DNA of 64,000 nt. Source: Metaruminococcus_A sp964607135 (GTDB lineage: Bacteria; Bacillota; Clostridia; Oscillospirales; Ruminococcaceae). Under the pieces are notes generated by a model. That model worked only from the letters and a program-made list of their open reading frames with translations. It was not told the DNA's origin and made no database searches. The first letter of the stretch is position 1; every line of letters starts with the position of its first letter. A program made the position numbers and the translations under genes. Where the stretch lies: contig CAZSIV010000002.1 of the NCBI GenBank assembly GCA_964607135.1, positions 46,361-110,360 on the forward strand, written 5' to 3'. Positions 26,836 to 36,066 of this stretch are shown one piece after another.

Positions 26836-26895
26836 ACTTTGCATTTTGAAAGGGCTGACGGAATTGCCGGCAGCTCTTATTGATAGGAGGATGGG

Positions 26896-28311
26896 ATGAA
26901 ACGCCGAATCGCCGCATTTGCGGTTGCTGTGCTGTTCTGTCTGTCCGGCTGTGAGCGGCTGGATTCATCATCGTTTCTGCCGGCGGTTTCTCTTGCTGCA
27001 GCCCATTTTTCACCTTCTCCCGTTTCCTCCGCCCCTTCGGAGCCGTCCGAACCGGAAAGCTCTGAATCTTCCGAAAGCTCTGAATTTTCCGATCTTTCGG
27101 AATCATCCAGTTCGTCCTCCTCTGCTTCTTCCAGTACGGCTGCATCGCCGTCTTCTTCCGTACAGGCAGGAGCTTCCGTGCAGTGGCCTTCCTCGCCGGA
27201 GGGCACACTTGCCGGGATGACGCTGGAGGAAAAGGTCGGGCAGCTTTTTATCCTCGCTTACCGCCGGGACGGAAGCGGGCGGAAACTCACGGCGCTGGAC
27301 CAGGCGGCGGTCAGTGAGCTCGCCGGGGTGCAGCCGGGTGGGATCATCCTCTTCCGGGAAAACATCTCGACGGTGGCGCAGGTGCGCGAGTTCGTCCAGG
27401 CGGCGGATCAGGCTGTGCGGCTCCCCCTTTTTGTCTCGGTCGACCAGGAGGGCGGCATCGTCCAGCGGGTCACGAAAACGGATTCTATCCCCGCGACTGT
27501 CATTCCTCCCATGTTCGAGGTGGGACGGACGGGGGACGCCGCCCTCGCCCAGAAGGTGGGAAGGGTTTTGGGGAGCGAGCTGGGCGTCTTCGGCTTCAAT
27601 ATGGATTTCGCCCCTGTCTGCGACGTTTTTTCGAATCCCAGCAATACCGTAATCGGCAACCGCGCCTTTTCATCAGACCCGCAGGCTGTCGCGGAGCTGT
27701 CCGTTTCGCTGATGAACGGGCTGCGGCAGAAAAATATGATCCCGGTCGCCAAGCACTTCCCCGGGCATGGGGATACCGACGCGGACACCCATGTCGGGTA
27801 CGCTGTCAGCAATAAAACGCTGGAGGAGCTTCGGCAGACCGAGCTGATCCCCTTCCAGGCGCAGATCGCCGCGGGTGTCCCGGCGATCATGGTTGCGCAT
27901 ATCAGCCTCCCCGCCCTCAATGGAGACAACACGCCCGCCACCCTTTCCAAGAGGGTAATCACCGATCTACTCCGAAACGAGATGGGCTACAACGGGCTTG
28001 TGATCACCGACGCTCTCGCCATGGGTGCGATTGTCAAACACTACGGCAGCGAAGCGGCGGTTCAGGCGCTCCAGGCGGGCGCCGACCTGCTGCTGATGCC
28101 GGAAAACCCTGTGGCGGCCTATCAGGCTGTCCTGGCCGCTGTTAGGAGCGGAACGCTTTCGGAGGCGCGGATCGATGAATCCGTCCTGCGCATTTTGAGG
28201 GTGAAATACCAATATGGTTTATTTGGAAACCGCGCCTTAACCGACCCGTCGGTGCTCGGCTGTGCGGAACACCAGGCGGTTGTCGCTGAAATTCAGGCGA
28301 AGCAGCCGTAG
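26896..28311 (+). CDS. GH3 beta-N-acetylhexosaminidase-like lipoprotein (NagZ type)
   Basis: 471 residues. A lipoprotein signal (L-S-G-C, Cys19) and a Ser-rich linker (about residues 35-95) put the enzyme on the outside of the membrane. The GH3 domain has the NagZ signature K-H-F-P-G-H-G-D-T near residue 285 and the nucleophile Asp of 'V-I-T-D-A-L-A-M-G-A-I' at about residue 372. It should release N-acetylhexosamine from cell-wall or other glycans. It has no second GH3 domain, as usual for this subfamily. Confidence 0.88.
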   Translation: MKRRIAAFAVAVLFCLSGCERLDSSSFLPAVSLAAAHFSPSPVSSAPSEPSEPESSESSESSEFSDLSESSSSSSSASSSTAASPSSSVQAGASVQWPSSPEGTLAGMTLEEKVGQLFILAYRRDGSGRKLTALDQAAVSELAGVQPGGIILFRENISTVAQVREFVQAADQAVRLPLFVSVDQEGGIVQRVTKTDSIPATVIPPMFEVGRTGDAALAQKVGRVLGSELGVFGFNMDFAPVCDVFSNPSNTVIGNRAFSSDPQAVAELSVSLMNGLRQKNMIPVAKHFPGHGDTDADTHVGYAVSNKTLEELRQTELIPFQAQIAAGVPAIMVAHISLPALNGDNTPATLSKRVITDLLRNEMGYNGLVITDALAMGAIVKHYGSEAAVQALQAGADLLLMPENPVAAYQAVLAAVRSGTLSEARIDESVLRILRVKYQYGLFGNRALTDPSVLGCAEHQAVVAEIQAKQP

Positions 28312-28539
28312 CGGGACAGTCTTTCGCAAAAAGCATTTCCCCGGCCGACAAAGATGACAGACGGTTTCTGCCGGGAATCACGCTTCGCAGGCGGTGCTGA
28401 AAAAGAGGCCGGCAGCCCATGCCCTGGTGGCCTGAAACCCAAAGACTGGAAAAAACAGGGCGCGAATTGGACGCTCGGCGCAGAGTCTTTCCGCCGTTAA
28501 ACGGAAACGGGACCGGATCGAACAAAGGAGGATGAAAGG

Positions 28540-29646
28540 ATGGCGGGTATCTATCTCCATATCCCGTTCTGCGCGGTGAAATGCCCCTACTGCGACTTCT
28601 ACTCTCTGCCCGCCCGCCCAGCGTCGATGGACAGCTGTCTCGCCGCTCTCCTGAACGAAATCGGAAACGCTCCGTCCTGCCTGCCTGTTGAAACGGTCTA
28701 TTTCGGCGGAGGTACGCCGTCTTTGTTCGGGTCGGGGCGGATTACCACCGTGATGGAAAAGCTGCGGGAGCGGTTCTCTCTGCTGGACAGCGCGGAAATC
28801 ACGCTGGAGACCAACCCCTTTTCCACCCCGGAGCGGGAATATGAACTGCTGCTGAAAGCCGGAGTCAACCGGCTTTCTTTCGGCGTCCAGTCGGCGATCC
28901 CCGGCGAGCTGCGGCAGCTGGGCCGCTTACAGGGGCCGGAACAGGTGAAAACCGCTGTTTCACGGGCAAAGGCGGTGGGCTTTCGAAATCTGTCCGCCGA
29001 CCTCATGCTGGGAATTCCCGGGCAGACGGTGGATTCGCTGAAACAGAGCGTTTCCTTTTTAGCAGCGCTCGGCATCCAGCATCTTTCCGCCTACCTTTTG
29101 AAGATCGAAGAGGGGACGCCTTTTGCCGCACAGAGCATCGCTTCCCGCTGTCCTGGGGAGGAGGAGCAGGCGGAGCTCTACCTCGTGGCGGTCTCCCTTC
29201 TGGAAGAGGCCGGATTCCGTCAATACGAAATTTCGAACTTCGCAAAACCGGGCTTTGAAAGTCGGCACAATCTGAAATACTGGCGGCGGGAGGAATATCT
29301 CGGCTTCGGCCCGGCGACCCATTCCTTCTTTCAGGGGAAACGATATGCCCATCCCCGGGATTTAGAAGGGTATCTCCGCACCGGGGGGCGGGACGCCGTT
29401 CCGACCGACGAATGCCCCGACCCCGCCGAAGAGGAGCTGATGCTCCGGCTCCGGCTCTGTGAAGGGGTAGAGATTGGCTCCTTACCCATCGAGGAAAATG
29501 CAGGGCGCAGGCTTCTCGCCGCCGCCCGCCCATTGGAGCAGGCGGGGCTTCTGCGGGCAGACAACGGACGGATTGCCCTCACGCCGGAGGGCTTTTTAGT
29601 CTCGAACGCCGTCATTCTGCGGCTGATACAGGCGCTGGACGGTTAA
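28540..29646 (+). CDS. hemW: HemW-like radical SAM protein
   Basis: 368 residues. The radical SAM cluster motif C11-x3-C15-x2-C18 (C-A-V-K-C-P-Y-C) is followed by 'V-Y-F-G-G-G-T-P-S', 'E-T-N-P' and 'L-S-F-G-V-Q-S', and the C-terminal HemN/HemW domain is present. The absence of the extra N-terminal part and fourth cysteine of HemN points to HemW, a haem-handling protein rather than a coproporphyrinogen dehydrogenase. The lepA-hemW neighbourhood is common in Firmicutes. The 228 bases before it hold no clear feature. Confidence 0.92.
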   Translation: MAGIYLHIPFCAVKCPYCDFYSLPARPASMDSCLAALLNEIGNAPSCLPVETVYFGGGTPSLFGSGRITTVMEKLRERFSLLDSAEITLETNPFSTPEREYELLLKAGVNRLSFGVQSAIPGELRQLGRLQGPEQVKTAVSRAKAVGFRNLSADLMLGIPGQTVDSLKQSVSFLAALGIQHLSAYLLKIEEGTPFAAQSIASRCPGEEEQAELYLVAVSLLEEAGFRQYEISNFAKPGFESRHNLKYWRREEYLGFGPATHSFFQGKRYAHPRDLEGYLRTGGRDAVPTDECPDPAEEELMLRLRLCEGVEIGSLPIEENAGRRLLAAARPLEQAGLLRADNGRIALTPEGFLVSNAVILRLIQALDG

Positions 29647-29659
29647 AGGAGGAGTTTAC

Positions 29660-30487
29660 TTGCAGGAAAACCATCCGCTTCGCCGGGCGGCGGGAACCGG
29701 CGTCCGTTTTACAGGGGATCCGGAGCTGGACGATCTGCTCGAACGGCTGCTGGATGGGCTGCGGCAGGTGTTCGGTTCCTGTCTGATGGGGCTTTATTGT
29801 TACGGCAGTCTCGTTTGGGGCGGATTCGACCGCTCCCTAAGCGATATCGACCTCGCCGCCGTCCTGGAACGGGACGTTTCTGCGGAGGAGTTCTCCGCTT
29901 TGGAGCGGCTCCACACCGCTTTAGCAAAAGAGTTCCCGCGCTGGGAGGATCGGATCGAAGTGCAGTATGTGGGGAAGGAGACGCTCGCTCATTTCCGGCA
30001 CGGAAACGGGCGGATGGCCAACATCAGCCCGGGGGAGCCGCTCCATCCGGTGCCCTGTACCGCCGGCTGGCTGACCAACTGGTATTTTGCGCGGGAATAC
30101 GGGCATGTCCTCGCAGGGATTCCCCGAGAGGAGGCCTTCCCGGAAATTTCCCACCCAGAGTTTTTAGAGGCCGTCCGTTTCTCCGCACTGGAGTGGCCTG
30201 AACGGATCGAACAGATCAGGGACTCCTGCTCCTATCAGGGGTACGCCGTCCTCACTCTTTGCCGCGCCTGTTATACTCTTGTCACCGGGCGGCAGGCATC
30301 GAAGGCCGAGAGCGCCGGATGGCTGGCGGAGCGTTGGCCCGAAGCCGCGCAAATTACGGCAGATGCCCTGCGTTGGAGAGAGGAGCGGGACAAGGGCCCG
30401 CATGATCCGGCCCGGACCCTCCCGCGGACAGAGGCATTTATCCGCGCGGTCGTCGAAAAAATCCGGACGGGTTCTCACAGGAATTGA
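29660..30487 (+). CDS. AadA-like nucleotidyltransferase
   Basis: 275 residues from TTG 29660 (GGAGGAG upstream). The nucleotidyltransferase motif 'Y-G-S-L-V-W-G-G-F-D-R-S-L-S-D-I-D-L' near residues 52-69 holds the two metal-binding aspartates. The C-terminal helical domain contains 'N-W-Y-F-A-R-E-Y-G-H-V-L-A-G', as in ANT(3'')/ANT(9) enzymes. Members adenylylate aminoglycosides, but many chromosomal relatives have no known substrate. It lies 13 bases after hemW and has chromosomal composition, so there is no sign of recent capture. Confidence 0.8.
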   Translation: MQENHPLRRAAGTGVRFTGDPELDDLLERLLDGLRQVFGSCLMGLYCYGSLVWGGFDRSLSDIDLAAVLERDVSAEEFSALERLHTALAKEFPRWEDRIEVQYVGKETLAHFRHGNGRMANISPGEPLHPVPCTAGWLTNWYFAREYGHVLAGIPREEAFPEISHPEFLEAVRFSALEWPERIEQIRDSCSYQGYAVLTLCRACYTLVTGRQASKAESAGWLAERWPEAAQITADALRWREERDKGPHDPARTLPRTEAFIRAVVEKIRTGSHRN

Positions 30488-30592
30488 ACGAAAACAGGGA
30501 TAAATCCGGCAAATGACGGCGATTCCCGTGATTTTTCCGGCTGAATGTGTTAAAATGGAACCAGCAGGAAAATCGAAACGAGGAGGATTGTG

Positions 30593-31519
30593 ATGATTGA
30601 ACCCAAGAGCTGTTCTTATGAGGAATTCCCGGCGGCGCCCGAAGCCTGCCCGGGGATGAAGGTGATCCAGACCAGACGGGACGAGCGCAAGCTCGCCTAC
30701 CGCGCCGACGTCGAGTATGACCGCTATGAGGGCGGGCCGCTCACTTTGCAGATCCTCTATCCTTATTACGCCGACGCGCGCCCGGCAAAATTCCCCTGCC
30801 TGGTCTTTGTCCAGGGCTCCGGCTGGGGGGTGCAGAATGTTTATTCCAACGTCGCATCCCTTGCAAAGCTCGCGGAAAAGGGGTATGTGGCCGCCGTCGT
30901 CCAGTACCGGCACTCCGCTGCGGCCCCCTTTCCCGCCCAGGTGGTCGACACCCGGACGGCGATCAAGTTCCTGCGGAAGAACGCCGCGGAATACAACATC
31001 GACGAAACGAGGATTGCCGTTTCGGGCGATTCTTCGGGCGGGCACACCAGCCTGATGCTCACAGTGACCGAGGGGATGGGGGCCTTCGCATCCGAGAAAT
31101 ACCCGGGCTATTCCGACCATATCTCCGCCTGCGTGGATTTTTACGGGCCGACCGCTATCTATGAGATGAACGAGGCGCCTTCCGGGATGGATCATTACGG
31201 CGCGGATTCGCCCGAGGGGATGCTCATCGGCGGGCTGGACGTTCAGGAGAATCTGGAGCGCGCCAAAAAAACCGACCCGGTGCTCTATCTGGAAAAAGAG
31301 CGTCCGCTTCCGCCGGTGCTGATCTTTCACGGGGATAAAGACCCGATCGTCCCCTTCCGCCAGAGCGTCCGGCTTTACGACGCCCTGCTGGAAAACGGCA
31401 AGGAGGCGTATTTTTACAAGATGCTGGGCGCAGAGCACGGAGGGCCCGGCTTCTGGACGGACGAAGTGATCGGGCTGGTCGATGAGTTTCTTCGCAGAAG
31501 CTTTGCGGCCGATTGCTGA
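30593..31519 (+). CDS. Alpha/beta-hydrolase, acetyl-esterase-like
   Basis: 308 residues; GTG 30590 or ATG 30593 after AGGAGG. The nucleophile elbow G-D-S-S-G-G-H lies near residue 145. An oxyanion loop (V-Q-G-S-G-W-G) replaces the usual H-G-G-G. The acid 'H-G-D-K-D-P-I-V-P' and base 'A-E-H-G-G' complete the triad. It first of a three-gene set with a PHP phosphoesterase and a GH5-like hydrolase. Deacetylation of plant glycan side groups is a reasonable inference. Confidence 0.8.
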   Translation: MIEPKSCSYEEFPAAPEACPGMKVIQTRRDERKLAYRADVEYDRYEGGPLTLQILYPYYADARPAKFPCLVFVQGSGWGVQNVYSNVASLAKLAEKGYVAAVVQYRHSAAAPFPAQVVDTRTAIKFLRKNAAEYNIDETRIAVSGDSSGGHTSLMLTVTEGMGAFASEKYPGYSDHISACVDFYGPTAIYEMNEAPSGMDHYGADSPEGMLIGGLDVQENLERAKKTDPVLYLEKERPLPPVLIFHGDKDPIVPFRQSVRLYDALLENGKEAYFYKMLGAEHGGPGFWTDEVIGLVDEFLRRSFAADC

Positions 31520-31535
31520 AAGGGGATCGATACTG

Positions 31536-32207
31536 TTGAAATTTGAAACGCATTTCCACACGCAGGAATCCAGCCCCTGCGGGCAGGTAGAGGCCAAAAC
31601 CGCCGTTCGGGAATATCTGAAGGCGGGGTATGACGGGATTGTCGTCACCGACCATTACGGCAGCTATCCGCTCGATTGGTTTAGCGGTTCCCTGAAGGAG
31701 CGGCTCGATCAGTCCATGAGCGGTTACCTCCATGCAAAAGAGGAAGGGGAGCGGCTGGGGCTCACCGTCCTGTTCGGGGTGGAAATCCGGCTGGAGGAGG
31801 GCCCGGAGGATCTGCTTCTCTACGGGTTGTCCCCGGCGTTTTTCCTAAACCGCCCCGACATCTACACCGTCACCCTTCCCGAGCTCTCGGATGCGGTTCA
31901 CAGCGCCGGGGGGATCATCGTTCAAGCGCATCCTTACAGAGAGCCCTGTCGTCCCAGGGAACCCGAATTCCTCGACGGGGTCGAAATTTACAACGGAAAC
32001 CCCCGCCAAGATAATCACAACGACCTTGCCGCCGCCTTTGCAAAAGAGAATGGGCTGATCTGCACCTCGGGGAGCGATTATCATCAGCCGCAGGATCTCG
32101 CACGGGGCGGGATCGAGCTCCAGGGGCCGGTTCGCACCGAACAGGAGTTCAAAGCCGCCCTTCTCACCGGAACAGGGCGGCTGATCCGCCCGGACGGGCA
32201 AGAATAA
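31536..32207 (+). CDS. PHP-domain phosphoesterase
   Basis: 223 residues from TTG 31536, preceded by AAAGGGG. The PHP metal-site motifs are 'E-T-H-F-H-T' at the N-terminus, 'V-T-D-H-Y-G', 'G-V-E-I', 'Q-A-H-P-Y-R' and 'S-G-S-D-Y-H'. Such stand-alone PHP proteins hydrolyse phosphate esters (for example nucleotides or histidinol phosphate) using a metal cluster. It lies between the esterase and the GH5-like gene with very short gaps. Confidence 0.88.
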   Translation: MKFETHFHTQESSPCGQVEAKTAVREYLKAGYDGIVVTDHYGSYPLDWFSGSLKERLDQSMSGYLHAKEEGERLGLTVLFGVEIRLEEGPEDLLLYGLSPAFFLNRPDIYTVTLPELSDAVHSAGGIIVQAHPYREPCRPREPEFLDGVEIYNGNPRQDNHNDLAAAFAKENGLICTSGSDYHQPQDLARGGIELQGPVRTEQEFKAALLTGTGRLIRPDGQE

Positions 32208-32222
32208 AAGGAGGAAGATTTG

Positions 32223-33395
32223 ATGAAGCTTTTGAGCGATTACAGCCAGATCCGGGGCATCTGCCACAATCCTGACCCGGACAAAACCCCGGAACAGGTC
32301 GAGTTTGAACTGTCCTGCGCCGAGCGCCTCCAGCTCAATTCGACGCGGTTCTGGATCGAGCAGGAGAAATGGGAAAAAGACCCGAAGGGCTACTTCGGCC
32401 TGGTGCTCGATTTTGTCCGGCGCTGCGATGCGCACGGAATCTCGGTCATGCCGATCTTCTGGAACGGCAACCCGATCAAGACGTTCAGCCCGCCGACGGA
32501 GAATGAGTGGATAAAGATGGAGGAGTACGCCGCGGCGGTGATTTCTCTCCTGCAAGACGAGCCGAACCTTCTGATGTGGGATGTGATGAACGAGCCCTAC
32601 TGCAACGATTACATCCGCAACTGCCCCGACCCGGCCCTTCTCCCCGGGCGGATGGAGCAGCTTTCCGCACTGGTGCGCCGGATGTGCGGCATCGTTCGGA
32701 AGCTCGACCCGGACGGTGTTCTCACGGTCGGGCACGAATTTATCCAGCATTGTGAGACGACCAACGATCTGGTCGACGTCATCAGCTTCCACGACTACCT
32801 GAAAACCCGCGCCGAAATCGAGGCGGTTTACCAGAAGGCAGAGGAGATGAGCAAACAAACCGGAAAGCCTCTCCTCAACACCGAGACCGGGTGCATCGGC
32901 CGCTCCAACCCTTACGACGTCGAGCTGGAAATCTGCCGGAAGCACCACGTCGGCTGGTACCTGTTCTGCCTGGTGGCCGAAGGGTTCTGGGGGGATATCC
33001 ACGGGATCATCTACCCGGATGGGACAGTCCGCGACCCGGCTATCGTCGCCGCGATTTTCGGCTTCTTCCGCAACCGCGGGCCCGAACGGATCCGCCCGAA
33101 CCCCAACAAGGAAGGATATGCCTTTAAAGCGGTCGCCGCCGTCAAGGACGTCCTCAACACGGAGGAGATCACCCTCTTCCACAGCAAGGAGGTCACCAGC
33201 GACGACATCCTGGAGGCGGCGGAGCGCTGTGTCAATATTTTAGAGGCAAACGAGCTCGTCCCGATGTGGGATCCGCCCTCCGCGAAGATTGCGGATTGGC
33301 GCGCCCAGCCGGATGAGAAGCGCGACCTTCCCGCCATCCGGAAATTCGCCTATGAGATGGCGAAGCTGGTGCAGGATACCTGCCTGGTGCTGTAA
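32223..33395 (+). CDS. GH5-like (clan A) glycoside hydrolase
   Basis: 390 residues from ATG 32223 after AGGAGG. It has a TIM-barrel layout. 'W-D-V-M-N-E-P' near residue 122 supplies the acid/base Glu after strand 4, and 'L-L-N-T-E-T-G-C' near residue 222 supplies the nucleophile Glu after strand 7, the clan A pattern. There is no signal peptide, so it acts on imported oligosaccharides. Exact family (GH5, GH39 or a neighbour) is not certain. A bidirectional terminator follows. Confidence 0.75.
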   Translation: MKLLSDYSQIRGICHNPDPDKTPEQVEFELSCAERLQLNSTRFWIEQEKWEKDPKGYFGLVLDFVRRCDAHGISVMPIFWNGNPIKTFSPPTENEWIKMEEYAAAVISLLQDEPNLLMWDVMNEPYCNDYIRNCPDPALLPGRMEQLSALVRRMCGIVRKLDPDGVLTVGHEFIQHCETTNDLVDVISFHDYLKTRAEIEAVYQKAEEMSKQTGKPLLNTETGCIGRSNPYDVELEICRKHHVGWYLFCLVAEGFWGDIHGIIYPDGTVRDPAIVAAIFGFFRNRGPERIRPNPNKEGYAFKAVAAVKDVLNTEEITLFHSKEVTSDDILEAAERCVNILEANELVPMWDPPSAKIADWRAQPDEKRDLPAIRKFAYEMAKLVQDTCLVL

Positions 33396-33457
33396 TTCGC
33401 ATCGATTGCCTCAAGGCGGTAAAACAGGCAAACAGTCAAGCATATCGTCATCAACGG

Positions 33458-33494
33458 AAACAGCCAAGGGAACGAATCCCTTGGCTGTTTTTAA
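33458..33494. terminator. Bidirectional terminator between the GH5-like and methyltransferase genes
   Basis: AAACAGCCAAGGGA / TCCCTTGGCTGTTT palindrome, with T's on one side and A's on the other; it can serve both converging genes. Confidence 0.85.
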
Positions 33495-33514
33495 TGAAGG
33501 AATAAACCCGCCGT

Positions 33515-34273
33515 CTACGGCTTTTTTGCGAGGAGCAGGAACCGATGCTCTCTGCTTTGGAGGAATCCGTTTTGCTCGAGCTCCTCCTGGCATGCACAAA
33601 GGCGGTCGAAATCCCGCTCCACCGAAAATCCGGGGAATTCCCAGACGATCGCTTTGGCAAAGCAGATCAGCGCCCCGACGTCGTAGAACCGCAGAGTCGG
33701 GAATGCATCCTCCCCCTGTAGGCCCACAAAGCCTGCCTGCCGCAGTTCGCCCAGGCATTCCGCGAGGTTGTGGTCCGGGAAGGGAGGGACGAACCCCTCG
33801 ATCAGCCGCTCTGACAGCTCCCGGTTGTTTTCCGAGCCGACCTGCTGGGTGATGAAGACGCCGCCGGCCGACAGAACGCGGAAAACTTCCTCTGCGCGAA
33901 AGCTGCCGTGCCGGTTGATGACGATATCGAAGCCGCCGTCGCCGAACGGGAGCCCGCCGCCCTTTGAGGTCTGCGAAACGGTGACCCCGAGGGGGGCGAG
34001 CCGTTCCCTGCAAAGCGCGGCATTTGGGGGATAATCCTCGGTGACGGCGGTGAGGTGGTATGGATGTCCAAGAGAGAGGAGAAACTCCCCGCCGCCCGTC
34101 GCAATGTCGAGCAGGCGGCTGTCCGGCCTCAGGTGAGAGGAAACCTGTTCCCTGTAATCCCAGGGCAGAGGAGTGCTTTCGCATCTCCCATCCAGGCAGG
34201 AGAAATCCCACCCCCGGAGCACCCGCTCCTCCTCCGCTTTCCAGATTCGTTTGAATTCCGCTGATTGTTTCAT
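33515..34273 (-). CDS. SAM-dependent methyltransferase
   Basis: 252 residues. Motif I 'L-L-D-I-A-T-G-G-G-E-F-L' near residues 54-65, then 'L-P-F-G-D-G-G-F-D-I-V-I-N' and 'V-L-S-A-G-G-V-F-I', the class I Rossmann pattern. It resembles small-molecule or rRNA-type methyltransferases of Firmicutes; the substrate cannot be read from sequence. It stands alone between two terminators. Confidence 0.82.
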   Translation of the reverse strand: MKQSAEFKRIWKAEEERVLRGWDFSCLDGRCESTPLPWDYREQVSSHLRPDSRLLDIATGGGEFLLSLGHPYHLTAVTEDYPPNAALCRERLAPLGVTVSQTSKGGGLPFGDGGFDIVINRHGSFRAEEVFRVLSAGGVFITQQVGSENNRELSERLIEGFVPPFPDHNLAECLGELRQAGFVGLQGEDAFPTLRFYDVGALICFAKAIVWEFPGFSVERDFDRLCACQEELEQNGFLQSREHRFLLLAKKP

Positions 34274-34598
34274 GATAACTGCTCCTTTTCGATCAGGGTA
34301 TCAAGCCCTTTCATCGTATGGAATCTTCATTGGTGACAGGTGCAGTTAACGGACGTCAGACCTGCTTATTCCCGGCACGGCCTGCTGTCAGGCTTGTGGT
34401 AACCGCACCGGGTTACTAATTCGCAGTGTCATCTTCATTTTCTCCTTTCTGGATCATTGCAGAGAATCATATCAGTATTCCGTCCTAGTCAACCTGATTT
34501 TTGCCGCTGAATGAAAGAAGCGGCGCCCCGCCGTTTCAAAAAACGGGACGCGCCGCCTTTCGCTTTATCGCCAGGCTGACGGGGCGGGAATTTAAATC
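34274..34598. other. Leader of the methyltransferase gene and terminator of the alcohol dehydrogenase gene
   Basis: No gene. On the minus strand a GC-rich hairpin (about 34516-34560) ends the dehydrogenase transcript. A weak promoter (TTGACT, 15-base spacer, TATGAT, 34466-34492) then starts a roughly 180-base leader for the methyltransferase. The leader contains the small hairpin GTAACC/GGTTAC. Confidence 0.45.
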
Positions 34599-35771
34599 CT
34601 ACAGCGCCAGGTGGTAGATTGCTTCGACATCCTTGCTCCCGAGCTTGACGAAGCCGCCGGTCGTCCCATCCGCGCCGAGTCCCAGCGTTTCGACCATGGC
34701 GGGGATGTCCTCCTCCTTCGCGCCGAGCCCGGCGAAGTCGAGCGGCATCCCGATGGATGCTAAAAACCCTTTAAACCGGGCGATCCCTTCGAGTGCGGTG
34801 GCCTCCGGATTCGCAAAATTCATGTCGCAGTGCCAAACCCGGACGGCGAACTGGGCAAAGCGGTCGATATCGTGCTTGTAGACGTAGGACATCCAGGCGG
34901 GGCAGATCACCGCCAGGCCCGCGCCGTGGGCGCAGTCGTACAGGGCGGAGAGCTCGTGTTCGATGTTGTGGCTGGCCCAGTCCTGCTCCCGGCCGACGCC
35001 GCAGATGTTGTTGTGGGCGACCATCCCGGCCCACATGATATTCGCCCGCGCCTGGTAGTTTTGCGGGTCGGCGACCACCTTGGGCGCCTCCTCGATCATC
35101 GTCTGGAGGACGGCTTCACAGAGCCGGTCGGTGATCTCGACGTCTTTGGTGTTGGTGAAATACCGCTCGATGACGTGAACCATGATGTCGGTGATCCCGC
35201 AGGCGGTCTGATAAGGCGGGAGGGTGCAGGTGTATGCGGGGTTGAGGACTGAGAATTTCGGGCGGAGCGCCTCGCCAGTGCCGCCCCGTTTGAGCATCCC
35301 GTTTTCATGGGTGATCACGGTGTCGGGCGAGCCCTCGCTCCCCGCCGCCGCGATGGTGAGAACCGTTCCGACCGGGAGGGCCTCGGTCACCGGAATCCCC
35401 TTGGAGTAGTAGTCCCAGAAATCCCCGTCGTAGGGCACGCCCGCCGCAATGGCCTTCGCCGAGTCGATGGTGCTGCCTCCGCCGACCGCCAGGATGAAGT
35501 CGATCTCCTCTTTGCGGCAGAGGTCGATCCCCTGGTAAACCAGCCCGCTGCGGGGGTTCGGTAGAACGCCGCCCAGCTCGACATAGGGCAGGCCATATTC
35601 TTTTAAAGAAGCGGTTACCGCGTCGAAAACGCCGTTGCGTTTGACCGAACCGCCGCCGTAATGGAGCAGAACCTTGCTGCCGCCGAACCGTTTGACCAGC
35701 TCGCCGACGCTTTTTTCACTGCCTTGTCCGAAGGCAAAATAGGTAGGCGCATAAAATCTGAAATTTTCCAT
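34599..35771 (-). CDS. Iron-containing alcohol dehydrogenase (BdhA/YqdH type)
   Basis: 390 residues, full family length. The NAD(P)-binding 'G-G-G-S-x-x-D-S-A-K' near residue 97 is present. Metal ligands come from 'I-T-D-I-M-V-H', 'A-S-H-N-I-E-H-E' and 'C-A-H-G-A-G-L-A'. It reduces aldehydes such as butyraldehyde to alcohols with NAD(P)H during fermentation. It has its own terminator and appears to be monocistronic. Confidence 0.93.
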   Translation of the reverse strand: MENFRFYAPTYFAFGQGSEKSVGELVKRFGGSKVLLHYGGGSVKRNGVFDAVTASLKEYGLPYVELGGVLPNPRSGLVYQGIDLCRKEEIDFILAVGGGSTIDSAKAIAAGVPYDGDFWDYYSKGIPVTEALPVGTVLTIAAAGSEGSPDTVITHENGMLKRGGTGEALRPKFSVLNPAYTCTLPPYQTACGITDIMVHVIERYFTNTKDVEITDRLCEAVLQTMIEEAPKVVADPQNYQARANIMWAGMVAHNNICGVGREQDWASHNIEHELSALYDCAHGAGLAVICPAWMSYVYKHDIDRFAQFAVRVWHCDMNFANPEATALEGIARFKGFLASIGMPLDFAGLGAKEEDIPAMVETLGLGADGTTGGFVKLGSKDVEAIYHLAL

Positions 35772-36066
35772 GGTCGTTCCTCCTGTTGTGTTGGCATATC
35801 ATTGCGTCTTTTTTGGGGGGCTTGTCCGTTTGATCCATCCCCGCCCGGATAAATCTATGATAGCATGGGGAAAATGCGGATGCAAGGGTTTTTGCCGCAT
35901 CGGAGAGGGAAAGCCGTATTTCAATTTTAAACCGGATTTTCCTCATTGATACAAAATACCAGAAAAGCTTTGTGCAGTTTGTTCCTTGCTTGAATCCCAA
36001 TCAGATGGTATGCTAAAGAAAACTGGAAAGAAAGGGCGGCGCCGGGCACTGGATTGCCGGGGCCGC

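Noticed and set aside
30164..31648. 494-codon minus-strand open frame opposite the nucleotidyltransferase and esterase genes
   Set aside because: Crosses several real plus-strand genes with good ribosome binding sites and recognisable motifs; shadow.
31845..33182. 445-codon minus-strand open frame opposite the PHP and GH5-like genes
   Set aside because: Antisense of two clearly assigned genes; composition of a shadow frame.
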